From Trematomus loennbergii (lineage: Eukaryota > Chordata > Actinopteri > Perciformes > Nototheniidae), in NCBI GenBank assembly GCA_012861695.1, contig JAAOOA010000097.1, positions 593,501-657,500 of the forward strand: a stretch of DNA of 64,000 nucleotides. The letters are read 5' to 3'. The notes under the pieces were generated by a model. The model was not told where the DNA came from and searched no databases. It worked only from the letters and a program-made list of their open reading frames with translations. The translations under genes and the position numbers were made by a program. Shown piece by piece: positions 23,074 through 34,830 of the stretch. Each line of letters opens with the position of its first letter. The first letter of the stretch is position 1.

Positions 23074-23724
23074 TAACAGTCACATCTTATCTGGATAAGT
23101 GCTGCAAAGTGCAGAATACCGTTTTGATAAGGGATGTGTGTAGTCTTTAATATTAAACATGATTGCTGGTTGATAGCCACAGAACAGAAGTCGTGTCACA
23201 AGTTAAACTGGGCGGATCACAGCTCCACAGCTGAAGACTTCTCCACGCTGCTTTCAAACTGTGAGTAAACAACGTGTGCTTCACTTGGAGGCTGTCTGAA
23301 GGTGTACACAGGTCTCAGATGGACTTGGTATCACATTAAGAATGATATTCAGTAATAAGTCTGGCAAAATAACTGGTTTAAATTATTCATTCAAACGTGC
23401 AATGGTTTGAACAGACATCCCCAGTCACCTCATTGTCATTTTGTAGTCCTCGCTGTACGTTTCCGGATATCGGCATCGCAACCACAACCTCACACACTGG
23501 TACTGAATGTGCATCAAAGTGTTCCTATCCAGCCAAATATACCAAAAGATTAATGTAAACGACAGAAGAAGCGATCGAAATGTGTATATGTATTTTATAG
23601 AACGTCACGAGTTCCCCCGCGTCACCAGTTAAACGGTAACACCGGTACCGCACCCGCCACCGCAAATACCTGCCGTTGTGAGGCTCCGGCGGGTCCGGCG
23701 CAGCGGCGCTGTGAAAGTCCACAG
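23074..23724 (-). repeat. Right arm of a long inverted repeat
   Basis: Reverse complement of 21625-22226, with small differences and a GC-rich insert of about 65 bp (around 23645-23700) absent from the left arm. Confidence 0.9.
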
Positions 23725-24181
23725 CCGTTGCGAGTCTCCGGCTGTAACAGTCCACTACCGCCCGCGAGGACCCAGGTTCGATTCCGGCCTGAGGTCCAAA
23801 TAATTAATTAAAAAAACATTTCGTTTTTTAAATCTCCCGTTCATCACGTCCATTCGCGACCCACCTATCACATCTCTGCGCCCCACCAGTGGGGCGCGCC
23901 CCACACTTTGAGAAACGCTGATGTAATCCAATGTAAAGGTTACAAATAAATAAATACACAACAATAAGAAATGATTAATAAAAACAGGGTTTATTTAATT
24001 CACCTGACAGATAATTACAAAACAAAACCATCAAACTTCTGTTTTCCCTTCTGTCTGAACTTTAAATGTGCTTTGCAGAATGAAATGACTGCCAACAGAT
24101 ATCTTATTATTATAACTTTTTTTCTCTTAGCTTACAATATAACATGTTGTATTTTCTTATTGGACAAAACAGAAACACACA

Positions 24182-24584
24182 TTTTAAAAGGTCCCCTATT
24201 ATGCAAAATCCACTTCTTCATGTCTCTTCTACATCAACATGTGTCCCCTCTGTGTAAAGAGATTCTAACGATGTCTTGTCTTGTGTAACCATTAGCCAAT
24301 CACCAACCAAGGTAACCCCCCCACCTTATCACCTGAATCTCCTCCTAGAGCACCACTGTCTTCTTTGTAACCAAATCTCTCTCAGAGGGGCGTGGGGAGG
24401 GGCTCCTTATTTTCATCTAAAGTAACAGACAGAGAATCAGCACTTTGGAAACAGGGCTGAACCAGAGGGGATTATGGGATGCTGCAATGATCTGTTTGGT
24501 GTTTCAGCCAATCAGAGACAGGTTCTGTATATATCTGAGACCTGTGATATATTGTTGAAAAGAGCATAATAGGGGACCTTTAAA
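24182..24584. mobile_element. TTAA-flanked MITE (unit 1 copy)
   Basis: Inverted ends AGGTCCCCTATTATGC and GCATAATAGGGGACCT lie within TTAA. The orthologous copy in unit 2 (42871-43230) shows it inserted before the duplication. It is related in end sequence to the MITE at 41689-42175. Confidence 0.85.
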
Positions 24585-25246
24585 GCGTAATCTTTGCAAT
24601 ATTAATTATTTTGTATTTCACTGTATGTCCACTGTAATATAGAGAGACTTGTTTAAAATGATTAAAAAAGAAAATATGATGTATTGTAGACCATAAAATG
24701 CACCTTATAGTTCACTGAATGATATTATTTTAAATTACATTAATCTTAATGATAGTTAAATTGATGATTGCATTTGTCACCATTACTGCTACATGAAAAT
24801 GCAGAAATCAAATTCTCCCACACATAAATGAAACCTGTATTCAAACCATTCATGTCCCTTTGTTGCTTTCCCTGCTTTCACTAAAGTGCAAAGAATTTGT
24901 GAAGAATTGGCAAAGATACAGAAAAAAAACACCAAAATAATTTCACACTGCGCATGCAAACACTCATTCAGATTAAACACATTAGAGAACATCACCTCTC
25001 ATTGGCTGAACAGGTCCTTACAATGTGTGATTCAGTCATTTGACTGATTTTAGGCTTTCAAAGTATATAAATGGTTGTTAACGATTATAGGCAACATGAG
25101 ACAGTTTTAAATTCATTTTAGGCCAATTAATACGGTGTTTGATAGTTGCAAACGTGCTACAACCGCCCAGAAACATTTCCATTAGGAGAAACCCGCTGCA
25201 GCTTGCAAACGCTGCAAATATAAAAACACAAATGTTCCAAAACACA

Positions 25247-25470
25247 GGGGACACTAAAAAGTGACGCACACAGCTGGGAGACCAGGGGACACTACAAGGT
25301 GACGCACACAGCTGGGAGACCAGGGGACACTAAAAGGTGACGCACACAGCTGGGAGACCAGGGGACACTAAGGAGTGACGCACACAGCTGGGAGACCAGG
25401 GGACACTAAAAGGTGACGCACACAGCTGGGAGACCAGGGGACACTAAAGAGTGACGCACACAGCTGGGAC
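25247..25470 (+). repeat. 38-bp minisatellite, forward array
   Basis: Six copies of a 38-bp unit beginning GGGGACACTAAAAGGTGACG and containing CACACAGCTGGGAGACCA. Confidence 0.93.
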
Positions 25471-25573
25471 GGAGCGCTTGGTGACGTTCAGGATGATAAA
25501 GCTGAAACTGTCTCTGTCTCAGAGTGAGTCTGTCTCATAACTGTAAGTGTTTGTCAGGATATCTGAAATGACT

Positions 25574-25625
25574 AGGTTAGCTACGTTAGCTACGTTAGCT
25601 ACGTTAGCTACGTTAGCTAGCTAGC
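25574..25625. repeat. 9-bp tandem repeat GTTAGCTAC
   Basis: About five copies of GTTAGCTAC end in a GCTAGCTAGC run, in the spacer between the opposed minisatellite arrays. Confidence 0.9.
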
Positions 25626-25726
25626 TTACAGCAGATCTGCAGTAACATCAGAAGGAGTCATGTGATCACATTGTTAAAATAAGACCATAAAACATTTTAG
25701 GTAAGTTTCCAACAACATAGACAGTT

Positions 25727-25980
25727 GTCACTTTTTAGTGTCCCCTGGTCTCCCAGCTGTGTGCGTCACTTTTTAGTGTCCCCTGGTCTCCCAGCTGTGT
25801 GGGTCACTCTTTAGTGTCCCCTGGTCTCCCAGCTGTGTGCGTCACTCTTTAGTGTCCCCTGGTCTCCAGCTGTGTGCGTCACTCTTTAGTGTCCCCTGGT
25901 CTCCCAGCTGTGTGCGTCACTCTTTAGTGTCCCCTGGTCTCCCAGCTGTGTGCGTCACTCTTTAGTGTCCCCTGGTCTCC
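25727..25980 (-). repeat. 38-bp minisatellite, inverted array
   Basis: Seven copies of the same minisatellite in reverse orientation (GTCACTCTTTAGTGTCCCCT, then GGTCTCCCAGCTGTGTGC). Confidence 0.93.
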
Positions 25981-26165
25981 GTTGTGTTTTGAGCTTTTTG
26001 CAGCGTTTCGTTTATGCAGCTTTTAGTAAACACTGCTCAAGTTGGTGATCATGTTTCTTCATTTCTTTGCATATGTTTGGTACATTTGTGTTTTTATATT
26101 TGCATCGTTTCTGAAACTGCAGAGCGTTTCTCCTGATGGAAATGTTTTGGGCCGTAGTATGTTGG

Positions 26166-28395
26166 AACAGAACACCTATTGTGGTGGCTGATAGCCACCC
26201 CCTCTGCTACGCGCAGTTCGTTGGATGAGGCTGATCTCTATTTAATAAAGAAAGGAATTGAAAACACCGGAATCAAAAGTTATAACAATTATCTGAGTTT
26301 ACTCTGGTAGGAAACAAAACACGTATACAAGTTATACAGAGTACTCGACTTCAGGCTTTTGATGCGGTTTACAGGTAGACAGACCAGCTTTCAGAAAACG
26401 AGAAGTATGGACTCCAGGTGTGTGATGCGGTTTACCGTCTCTAGAACCAGCTTTCAGCAAACCAGAAGTATTTTTACATACAAAAACAAAAGTATTCATA
26501 TCCATATTTTGGGGCGGAGATGGGTCGACTCTTCCTTCCCATTTTACTCCGAAGCGAATCAGAGAGTCCGTGGGGAGGAGCTGTGTGAACTGCTCACTCC
26601 CCCAGTTGTCCTTACTGGTTGGATCCACCTCTGGCCGGGTTCAATACAGCGAATCAGAGTTCTGACCAGAACGTGAGATTCTAAGGTTTCACAAGGTCAA
26701 AGTCAATCTTATCTCTGCACCGGTATTCACTCCCTTATTTTCCCAATGAATATTTCACATAAACTGTTACTCTCAGACAATTAAACATTGTATACAGATA
26801 TAATGAGCCCAGAAAGAACATACTGATACCCAGAAAGAACCTTGAAAAGAACATGTGTGTCGCGCTCTGGTGAAAAGGAGCTGTGTGTGTGTGAAACAGG
26901 ATCTCTGTGTCAGTGAGTTGTAAGTGAGAAGACATTATATATGGGATTACTTAAAACAGTTCAAACAATACATGTTCACTTCAATACAGTTTAGAATCAT
27001 ATCTTTTTACTTCAAGTAGCGCGTTCGCTCCCGTCGGCCACCGTACTTTAAGCTTCTATTGTGACAATAAACTTGATCTAACTTGAGATTAAAAATGCAG
27101 CAGAAGCACCGGTTAAAACAGAGAAATGGGAGGAAACACCACATACTCTCAGAGTATTAAAGCACATTAAAGTGTGAACACAAAACACACACACACACAC
27201 ACACACAAACAAACAAACAAACATATACACACACACATATACAGTATGAAAGTAACATTATAAAAACTGATTAGTTTACAGTTGTGGCTTCGTGGGCAAT
27301 AGTCAAGTTTCTGTCAGAAATCATTCCCTCTGGACCCCCGACGGTGTGACACATTTATGTTATGCTGCTCAATAAAAATATGAAAGCCGAACGAAAGGAA
27401 ATTAATGCAGATTTTCGGTGATTTTCAATAAGAAATATAAAAATGGTGATTGTCCCCAAACATGGCTGCAGAGTCATGGATGGAAAATTCATTTTTGGTG
27501 TTAATTAGACGACGAATTCTGATTAATAAAGGGTTGATTTTCAGTCTACAGCATCCTATTTAGGTTTTACAAGCTGCCAATGTAGCACAACTACCACGGG
27601 AATATAAAATAAATGAGAATTCTTCAAAACATCCATGGTGGTTATTCAAATATCAGCGTAAAGTGACAATTATGCGACTAAAATCAATGTGACTCAATGC
27701 ACTGCCACTTTGATCATTCAGAGGGATTTTCCTATAAAACCACTTGTATAAAAGTTCAAATATTATTAAATATGAAATGTTATTATCATCACTCTATATG
27801 ATAAAAGGACCATGCAGTTTGACTTCACAGGAGTTGTGTACACATATCTTAAAATACGATAGAAACTTGTTATTAGAACTCTTTTATGTGTAATTTCTCT
27901 TCATTTTTCTTAAAAAGTTCAGGTAACACTTTAGATTAAGGTACACATATTCACCATCAACTAGTTGTTCATTTACACATTAGAGTCAAACTACTAGCTT
28001 ATTGGTTATGAACAAGACTTCACTTTAAAATAGGGAACTTATTCTGAGTTAGAAAAACCTAATTTTGAGTTATTTTGACACAATTAACACTTGTAGTTTC
28101 ATGTCTTGTTACATAAGAATAGATCATATTTGTTAGGTGTTATTATGAGAGTTATTAGGCCCATATTGAGCATATTAAGACCCTAACTCATGCACAACAA
28201 CGTCCTTACTTACAATAAATAAGCACTAATTAGAGGGTTATTGAGGACAAACTCTTAACTAATGGCCGTACTTGTAAAATAAGGTCATGTAGAATAAGGA
28301 ATTCATTTGTGGTGTTATTTTACAGTCGGTGGTCACTACCGCCATCTTGCGGTTATGGTGGGTACAACACAAAGCTGAGTATTCATTCATTTTCT
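26166..28395. other. Gene-free stretch, mostly absent from unit 2
   Basis: No gene recognised. Bases about 26166-27888 and 27901-28176 have no counterpart in unit 2, where the minisatellite array joins TGTAATTTCTCT and then ATTAAGACCCTAACTC. A short (CA)n lies at 27185-27210. Confidence 0.6.
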
Positions 28396-28560
28396 ACTAT
28401 CAGAGGTAGAAGAAGTACTCAGATCTTGTAGTAAAAGTAGAAGTACTCAGATCTTGTACTTGAGTAAAGTAGAAATACTCAGATCTTGTACTTGAGTAAA
28501 GTATAAGTACACAGATCTTGTACTTGAGTAAAAGTAGAAGTACCAGAGTGTAGGAATACT
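28396..28560 (-). repeat. ACTTGAGTA minisatellite (unit 1, short)
   Basis: About four copies of a roughly 30-bp unit containing GTACTTGAGTAAAGTAGAAG and CTCAGATCTT. The same locus in unit 2 is expanded (44601-44990). Confidence 0.9.
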
Positions 28561-28974
28561 CGGTTACAAGTAAAAGTATTAGCATCAAAATATAGTTAAA
28601 GTACCACAAGTAAAAGTATTCATTGTGCAGATTGGTCCATTTCAGAATAATATATATGATATGTTTTATAATTATTGATCATTAAAGTGTTATCAAAGCT
28701 GGTAAAGGTGCAGCTAGTTTTAATGACTTTGTATACTACATATACTATGTTTAAAATATTTTTAAAAGATCGGAGAGCCAGCCTCTCGTCCAACATCAGT
28801 GTGTGACCTCACTAATGCTCTTCTGGATGAAAGGGCTTCCCACAGACACACTCCAAGATCTGTAGAAAGCCTTCCCAGAAGAGTGGAAGCTGTTATAGCT
28901 GCAGAGGGGGACCAACTTCAAATGAATGCCTAAGAGTTTGGAATGGGATGTCCTGAAAGCTCCTGTAGGTGTAA

Positions 28975-29260
28975 TCAGAATCAGAATCAGAATCAGAATC
29001 AGAATCAGAATCAGAATACCTTTATTAGTCCCACAGAGGATACATGTACATTGTTACAGCAGAAAGAGCCAGAGACAGCTTCATGTTACCTAAAGCATGC
29101 ATACAACAAAGTATTAAAGATTAAAAAAAGAAATGATAATAGGTGTTATAGTCTGTGTTGTTGTGGGGGGTCTACTAGGGGTCGTGGTGGTTATATAGTC
29201 TGACCGCTGCAGGAAGGAAGGACCTGCGGTATCTCTCTAATGTGTAGGTGGTCCAATACT
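28975..29260 (-). repeat. Interspersed repeat with (TCAGAA)n tail
   Basis: A hexamer run followed by CCTTTATTAGTCCCACAGAG, the reverse complement of a LINE/SINE 3' end. Ortholog at 45407-45690 with fewer hexamers. Confidence 0.7.
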
Positions 29261-29764
29261 TTTGTCTATATTGTGTATAATTGAGTATCATCCACATAAC
29301 AATGAAAATGTACCGAGTGATTCCTTATTGCCTAAAGGAAGCGTATATAATGTGAACACAATAGGTCCAAGCTCTGAGCCCTTATGCTTTACTGCGGCAG
29401 AACTGGCTGGATTAAATCAAACAGAACTCTAAACACATTTTCAGCTCTGCACACAATCTGCAATTCAACTCTGCACTTTCTAAAACACTGCACACGGTTC
29501 TCTGAGTAACACACAGAGATCTGACATATTCACCTGTCAGCCATTTTCAACACACTGCCATTAAACATGCTACACATATGAGCCAAGGAACAGATACACA
29601 TGCCAGCTGACCGTTAACGCCTGGCTGCTTTACTGCTGACTCATCAAGCAGGATATAAGTACAAGAAGTGGGATATTTATTTAAAAAATGTGTTTTTTTA
29701 TCACAGAGCTGAGAAACTAATATTATTATTAAAAAATCAAATATCCTGTTTATGAAATACACAA

Positions 29765-30560
29765 GAAAAAAAAAAGATTTAAGAACAAATTAACATTACA
29801 TTTAAGCAAAACAAATATTATGCTATTTGGAAAACATAAAACAAATCCTCAGGTGCAATTAATACTAGATAACATAAACATAGAAAGAGAATATGAAATG
29901 AAGTTCCTTGGTGTGGTTTGAGACCACAAGATCAGCTGGAAACCTCATATCAATCATGTAAAAGCAAAACTGGCTAAGACTATCGCAATATTGGGGAAAG
30001 CAAGACACATTCTGGACTACAACTCATTATGCTCTGTATAATACACTCATATTGCCATGTCTGAGTTACTGTGTGGAGATTTGGGGAAACACTTACAAAA
30101 CCAACCTACAGCCGTTATGCACATTACAAAAAAGGGCTATAAGAATAATCAATAATGTTGGATATCTTGAACACACTCATTCATTATTCTTGAAGTCACA
30201 CACACTGAAGTTTACTGATCTGGTTACATTTAAAACGGCACAAATGATGTACAGAGCAAGACATAATCTACTTCCTAGGAAATTACAAACATTGTTCATA
30301 GAAAGAGAGGGCGGGTATAATTTGAGAGGAAATCTACATTTGAAACAACTCAAGGTCAGAACAACTGTGAGAAGTATGAGCAGAACAATCTGTGGGGTGA
30401 TTTGATGGAACGGTTTGGAGCAGGAGTTAAAACAAAGCACAAATATAATTCACTTTAAAAGGATGTACAGAAACACTTTCTTGGAAAACTATGAGAATGA
30501 TTTAAGGTGATTGAAGATGAGAAATTATTGTAAATGTATGTATAAATGTAAATATGTAAG
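29765..30560 (+). pseudogene. L2-like LINE reverse transcriptase fragment (unit 1)
   Basis: The longest open part (30052-30405) encodes LSYCVEIWGNTYKTNLQPLC, then LQKRAIRIINNVGYLEHTHS and FTDLVTFKTAQMMYRARH, the C-terminal region of fish L2/CR1-like ORF2. Upstream translation (FLGVV, stop, DHKISWKPHINHVKAKLAKT, then a second stop) shows two in-frame stops. Both stops are also present in the unit-2 copy (46190-46985), so the fragment was dead before the duplication. The catalytic YADD region is missing. Confidence 0.85.
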
Positions 30561-30567
30561 TAGGAAT

Positions 30568-31056
30568 TGTTAAGGAATAATTCTTCTAGATATCTAACCT
30601 TTTACTCTGACATGTGTTATCTCCTCTAAGGAAAGGCCTTGGTGCCATATGTGTTGTTGTCACCAGTGTGTGACCGGTCAACTTGACTGGCACGAAGGGT
30701 AATTGTTGTGAGAACACTGAGGCACTTCTTTATCGGGTTTGTGGGCTCTCGGATGTGAAATCCTTGAGGCCATGAGCGTCGGACGCAGATGATTCAGTGT
30801 TTAGTCTACTCCTTCAGAGATGTTGATTTCTCTCTGTGAACCTGTTAAAAGGTCTAGCATAGAGAGGTTCTTCAGAATTGACGTGGCAACTCTACTGTGT
30901 GGTCAGAACCTCTGACTCTTTGATTTGTGATGTGAATCCTCCGGCCGAATACTCTGAATAAACCCATCAGTGTTTGACATCAAAGCTCCAACTCTCACCG
31001 TGTCTCCTTCCTGAGTCGGTGACTCCATGCATTACTACACAGAAGTTTCCTCCACA
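30568..31056 (+). repeat. Solo-LTR-like block, unit-1 specific
   Basis: TGTTAAGGAA to TTTCCTCCACA, with AATAAA near 30957. It resembles the solo LTR at 18365-18780. Unit 2 lacks it: GTAGGAAT runs straight into AACTTGCAG at about 46985. No clean target duplication was found. Confidence 0.65.
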
Positions 31057-31499
31057 GCTTGCAGAAATGATTTAAAGGATAATCATTGATCAGCGGTAAG
31101 TAAGGGGTAGGAATTAATAAGCATTTTCTTCCTGCCGCTCCCTTACACACATATGATTTATTATTATTATTAATATGAATATTGATAAATACTGTATTCT
31201 AACAATAAGGTATTCTGTTTTTCACATTTGTTATTTGTTTTTTTAATCTGTTCGAAATAAAGATGGAAATGAAATTAAGTCGTTAATTCATGAGAAAAGC
31301 ACTCAGATAGAAAGTCAGAAACATTTGAAATATTTGTTTAAAATAAATGTAAATAAAATGTCCAAAGAAAGTATTCAGACTAATTCTTATTACAGTTTTA
31401 TAATTGTTTTATATATTTCTCAAATGATCTGCTTTGACTGCAGCTTGAGAAACTTCTGGATTCAGTCTGAAAGCATCCTTTTTTAACTTTAAACATGAT

Positions 31500-31850
31500 C
31501 TTTAATAATGTTGTAGTTTAGTTTAACTCTGAGAGGTGGACTGGCTGGACTCCTCACTGGGACTCTGGTTCTGGACCAGCTTGCAGGGTCCAGGAGTTCT
31601 TGGAGAGAAGGAGCGCTTCCTGCCGCAGGACTCGGGGGATGGGAGTTCCTGAACATGGAGAAACAGCTTCAGTTTTTATGCTCCAAATATCTGGAACAAA
31701 GTCACAGAAAGAATGTGTCTGCAGCTCAGAGAGTCCTGCTGGGAACCCACACATGTTGAGGAGCCCAAAGTGTGATGAGAGAAATGTACGGGTCCCCAGC
31801 ACATAGAAGCTGCCGGATGCTAACCTGCATATGTTGGGAGAGCTTTACAG
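31500..31850. other. Conserved segment shared by both units, function unknown
   Basis: Bases 31554-31806 (and 47492-47773) stay open on both strands. On the plus strand one frame reads YAPNIWNKVTE, which faintly recalls LINE C-terminal sequences. It is not recognised as a host gene. Confidence 0.3.
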
Positions 31851-31855
31851 ATCAG

Positions 31856-33144
31856 GGGCCTCATTTATAACGCCTTGTGTAGGATTCACGTGGGAAGGTT
31901 GCTTACGTAGTACAAAGCAAAAAAATAGGTACAGAAATGTTCCGACATTTTCCGATTCACAAAACATTGCGTAGCGGCGAGGGAAGTGCGTACGGCACTT
32001 CCTACGCCTGTTTCCCTTTATAAATCACAATCGACTCGTAACGCCCATATTTGCCTATAAATAGTCAAAGAAACGCCCATTCATTCATTCATTCATTGTG
32101 ACTGACTGCATGAAGAAGATCGCAGGAAATGAGGACAGAACAGCTAAAAAAGACATCTCACACCGTGTCAGATTTGGGTTATTTTGGGGAGGTGGAGATA
32201 AATCATATTGTTTGGTGGATGCAGTTTGAACCAGAGTAGCAGCATGGAGGTCGGATCGTCACCAAAATAAATAAATAAGTGGTCCGAAAAAAGTTAATGA
32301 CAAAAAAAATACACATAACCTTCCTCAGGCAGTGTGTTTGTCCCGGGGACAGGAGACCCCCCCTGATGAGAAACTGTAAGAAATGATGGGGGAATCCCTC
32401 CGGAGTGGAGTCATGACGACTGGATCTGAATTATTTTGTTGTATTTGGTGGTTTGTGTTCCAGCTGTCGATCAGCAACTATATATCCATAATCCACCAGT
32501 TAAAGGAAATACAACTAATGTGTTGTGTTATATTAGCTGTACAATTTACCACATATGGTGTTCTTAGTTTCCATACCTCCTGTGTTTTACGACTTATCAA
32601 GTCTTGGCAAACGGCATAAAACACGATTAAACGTGATAGTATATAAAACCATGCTCGTATCTACAACCTATAGAAATGCAAAACGGCATCAGTTTAGACG
32701 TAATTCTGTCCTCCTGCTTAGCGGATCATTTATGAGAAAACATTTCATAACATTAACACAACATTTGAGGTGGTTTTAAATAACATATCCGTATTTATTT
32801 ATTTCTCCAAGTTATGTTTTTGTGTGCACTGAGGAGTCTCAAACAGGCGTTTGTTTAATCATTTAAAGATTGGCTTTAATCAATGTTTGAAAATGAATTC
32901 TTCATATTTGATAAATGAGAGGTAACATTTTATTTATGGTATTATTTCCACATATTTCTCTCCATTCTTCCTTCTGCCAACGGTGTCGCAGTTTCTCGTC
33001 TCTCCCGTGTGTGTGCGTAGTGCGTACGCATGGGTTAGAGTTTGCGTGGAGGACCGCACATTTTCCCGTCAAGTTAGTATTTTATAAATCGCAAACATTG
33101 CGTACGCCATTTTTTGAGCGTATATCCCTTTATAAATGAGACCC
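31856..33144 (+). mobile_element. Harbinger-like non-autonomous element, unit-1 specific
   Basis: Inverted ends GGGCCTCATTTATAA and TTTATAAATGAGACCC are flanked by CAG (31853-31855) and CTG (33145-33147), fitting a 3-bp CWG target with one change. Unit 2 shows the uninterrupted site at about 47800-47810. The same element occurs in inverted orientation at 59342-61074. No complete transposase is seen. Confidence 0.8.
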
Positions 33145-33149
33145 CTGAA

Positions 33150-33640
33150 GAGGAACTAAGTACATTTACTCAAGTACTGTACTTAAGTACAATGTTGAGG
33201 TACTTGTACCTTTCCTGAGTATTTCCATTTTATTCTACTTTGTACTTCTACTCCTCTACAGTTCAGAGGTACATGGTGTACTTTTACTCCACTACATGTA
33301 TTTAATACCTTTAGTTACTTTACAGATGTGGATGAATGATGTGAAATATAATCAAGTGTTAAATCAGACTTTAGTTCCACCTGGAGTAAATTCACAAGCT
33401 ACCCTGCAGTATACAAAGTCATTCAAACTAGCACCTTTACCAGCTTTGAGAACACTTTCATGATCAATCATTATAAAACATATCATATATATTATTCTGA
33501 AATGGACCAATCTGCACAATGACTACTTTTACTGTCACTACTTTCACTATATTTTGATGATAATACTTTTCTACAGAGTATTCCTACACTCTGGTACTTC
33601 TACTTTGACTCAAGTATATTTTGATGATAATACTGTAACT
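33150..33640 (+). repeat. ACTTGAGTA-rich interspersed repeat
   Basis: Begins GTACATTTACTCAAGTACTG and is rich in TACTTNNACT words. The unit-2 ortholog is split by the LINE: 47807-48029 and 52325-52545. A reverse-orientation relative is at 12240-12400. Confidence 0.75.
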
Positions 33641-33856
33641 GGTTATAATGTTGATGTTTTCATGTGTTTTATTCTTCAGAGTTTATTTACATTTTACAGA
33701 GTGTCAGTACACGCGTCACTGTTTTGATAGACAGTTGTTGTGAAGAGAAACAGCCAAAATGATGAAGAGAGAAAAACAAGAGTGTTGTTTTCCTCTGAGG
33801 ACATGCTCCATGAAAGAGTTTCATATCTGGATGAATGGAGGATATTCAGTACTCAC

Positions 33857-33900
33857 AGTTCTTCTGGATCTTGGCTCTGATCGTCTCATCCTCTCTGATC
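33857..33900 (-). other. Possible short 3' exon, copy 1
   Basis: Acceptor TTCCCTACAG and donor GTGAGTA bracket 44 bp with a frame reading REDETIRAKIQKN. Conserved in unit 2 at 52765-52808. No domain recognised; it may be coincidental. Confidence 0.35.
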
Positions 33901-34335
33901 CTGTAGGGAAGAACACAATCCAACAGTTATGGATCCAGTTTAAAATAAGTGTTTGTTCTTTGAGTCAGCTTCGGAGTCCTGACTGACCTCATGCTTTACA
34001 TCCCATCATATCTTCTCTGCAAACACTACGACTGACTGCCACAGCTCTCAGCTGCATTACAGGAAGTAACAGTCATTAGTCAAGGAGCTAAAAACATCCC
34101 ATCAAAAACAGACTACCTTTTCCACTCTTCTGTCAAATCCCATATGTCTGGTGGAAAGTTGATTACTTACTAAATGTGGCTTTGCATTTTCAGCTGGCCT
34201 TCTATAGTTGATGGAAGAATGAAAGAGCCTGCAGTCAGTGGGTAACATCACTGATCTGTTGTGATTCCCCAGTGAGAGAATCACCTCCCTGTGGTTCATA
34301 CAATACTGCTGAACCAGCAGAGACCCCTTACTGAC

Positions 34336-34506
34336 CTGAGGGTCTCCAGTCTGCAGTCTGGACTCTCCAGAAGATCTCTCAGCAGCTTCTCATCTGAATC
34401 CTGCAGATCGTTGAGACTCAGGTCCAGATCTCTCAGATGGATGTTGGACTTCAGAGCTGAGATCAGAGCAGAACAGCTGATCTCTGACAACCAGCAGTCC
34501 CTCAGT
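34336..34506 (-). pseudogene. NLR copy 1, LRR exon d
   Basis: 171 bp, open, encoding [20 protein letters not shown] then [20 protein letters not shown], one codon shorter than exons b and c. Last recognisable LRR exon. Confidence 0.85.
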
Positions 34507-34830
34507 CTGAATAAAGAAAACATGATGAGGATACAAATCTGTTTATAATCCAATCAGATGTTACTCAACAACAACAACAACAATTATACTCACTTACTTA
34601 CTTTAATAATATCATTGTGTGATTCTTATTTGCTAATGTTTATCTATATTTACTACTTCTCACTCTTCTTAGCTAAGCTTGGGGAAAGTCCTTGACTCTC
34701 TATGTGCACCAACAGTATGACCTTCACCTCAGGTGAACTGAGAACTTCCTGATACGGCCTCCCTACTCCCGAACTCCCAGAATGCTCCTTCATTATCACC
34801 AAGCTTCCCCCCTCCCTTTCTCCTCTCTCG

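Larger units (their letters stand above)
19477..23920. mobile_element. Charlie-like hAT element, non-autonomous, unit-1 specific
   Basis: The left end CAGTGGTTCTCAAACTTTTT and right end ACTTTGAGAAACGCTG are flanked by a perfect 8-bp duplication ATGTAATC (19469-19476 and 23921-23928). Unit 2 keeps the single-copy empty site at about 42611-42618. No transposase is seen. The interior holds another hAT, a LINE tail and a long inverted repeat. Confidence 0.88.
25149..26165. mobile_element. Fold-back element with minisatellite-bearing arms
   Basis: Bases 25149-25245 (AAACATTTCCATTAGGAGAA, then AATATAAAAACACAAATGTT) recur as reverse complement at about 26075-26165. Inside each arm is an array of the same 38-bp minisatellite, forward on the left and reversed on the right, with a spacer of about 255 bp. 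No coding sequence was recognised. Unit 2 has only the left arm. Confidence 0.78.

Noticed and set aside
23740..23800. tRNA-like B box GGTTCGATTCC near the end of the Charlie-like hAT, and GGGTTTGAGTCC near 22890
   Set aside because: No convincing A box, acceptor stem or cloverleaf could be drawn, so neither is called a tRNA or a SINE head.
24789..24995. A 68-codon minus-strand frame conserved at 43432-43638
   Set aside because: Duplicate of non-coding sequence; low-complexity hydrophobic peptide with no recognised family.
25247..25980. CRISPR-like regular repeats
   Set aside because: The 38-bp units are contiguous without unique spacers, and the host is a eukaryote; they are minisatellites.
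34102..34299. A 65-codon minus-strand frame conserved in both units (also 53010-53207)
   Set aside because: Conservation reflects the recent duplication. No domain or fitting splice sites were seen.
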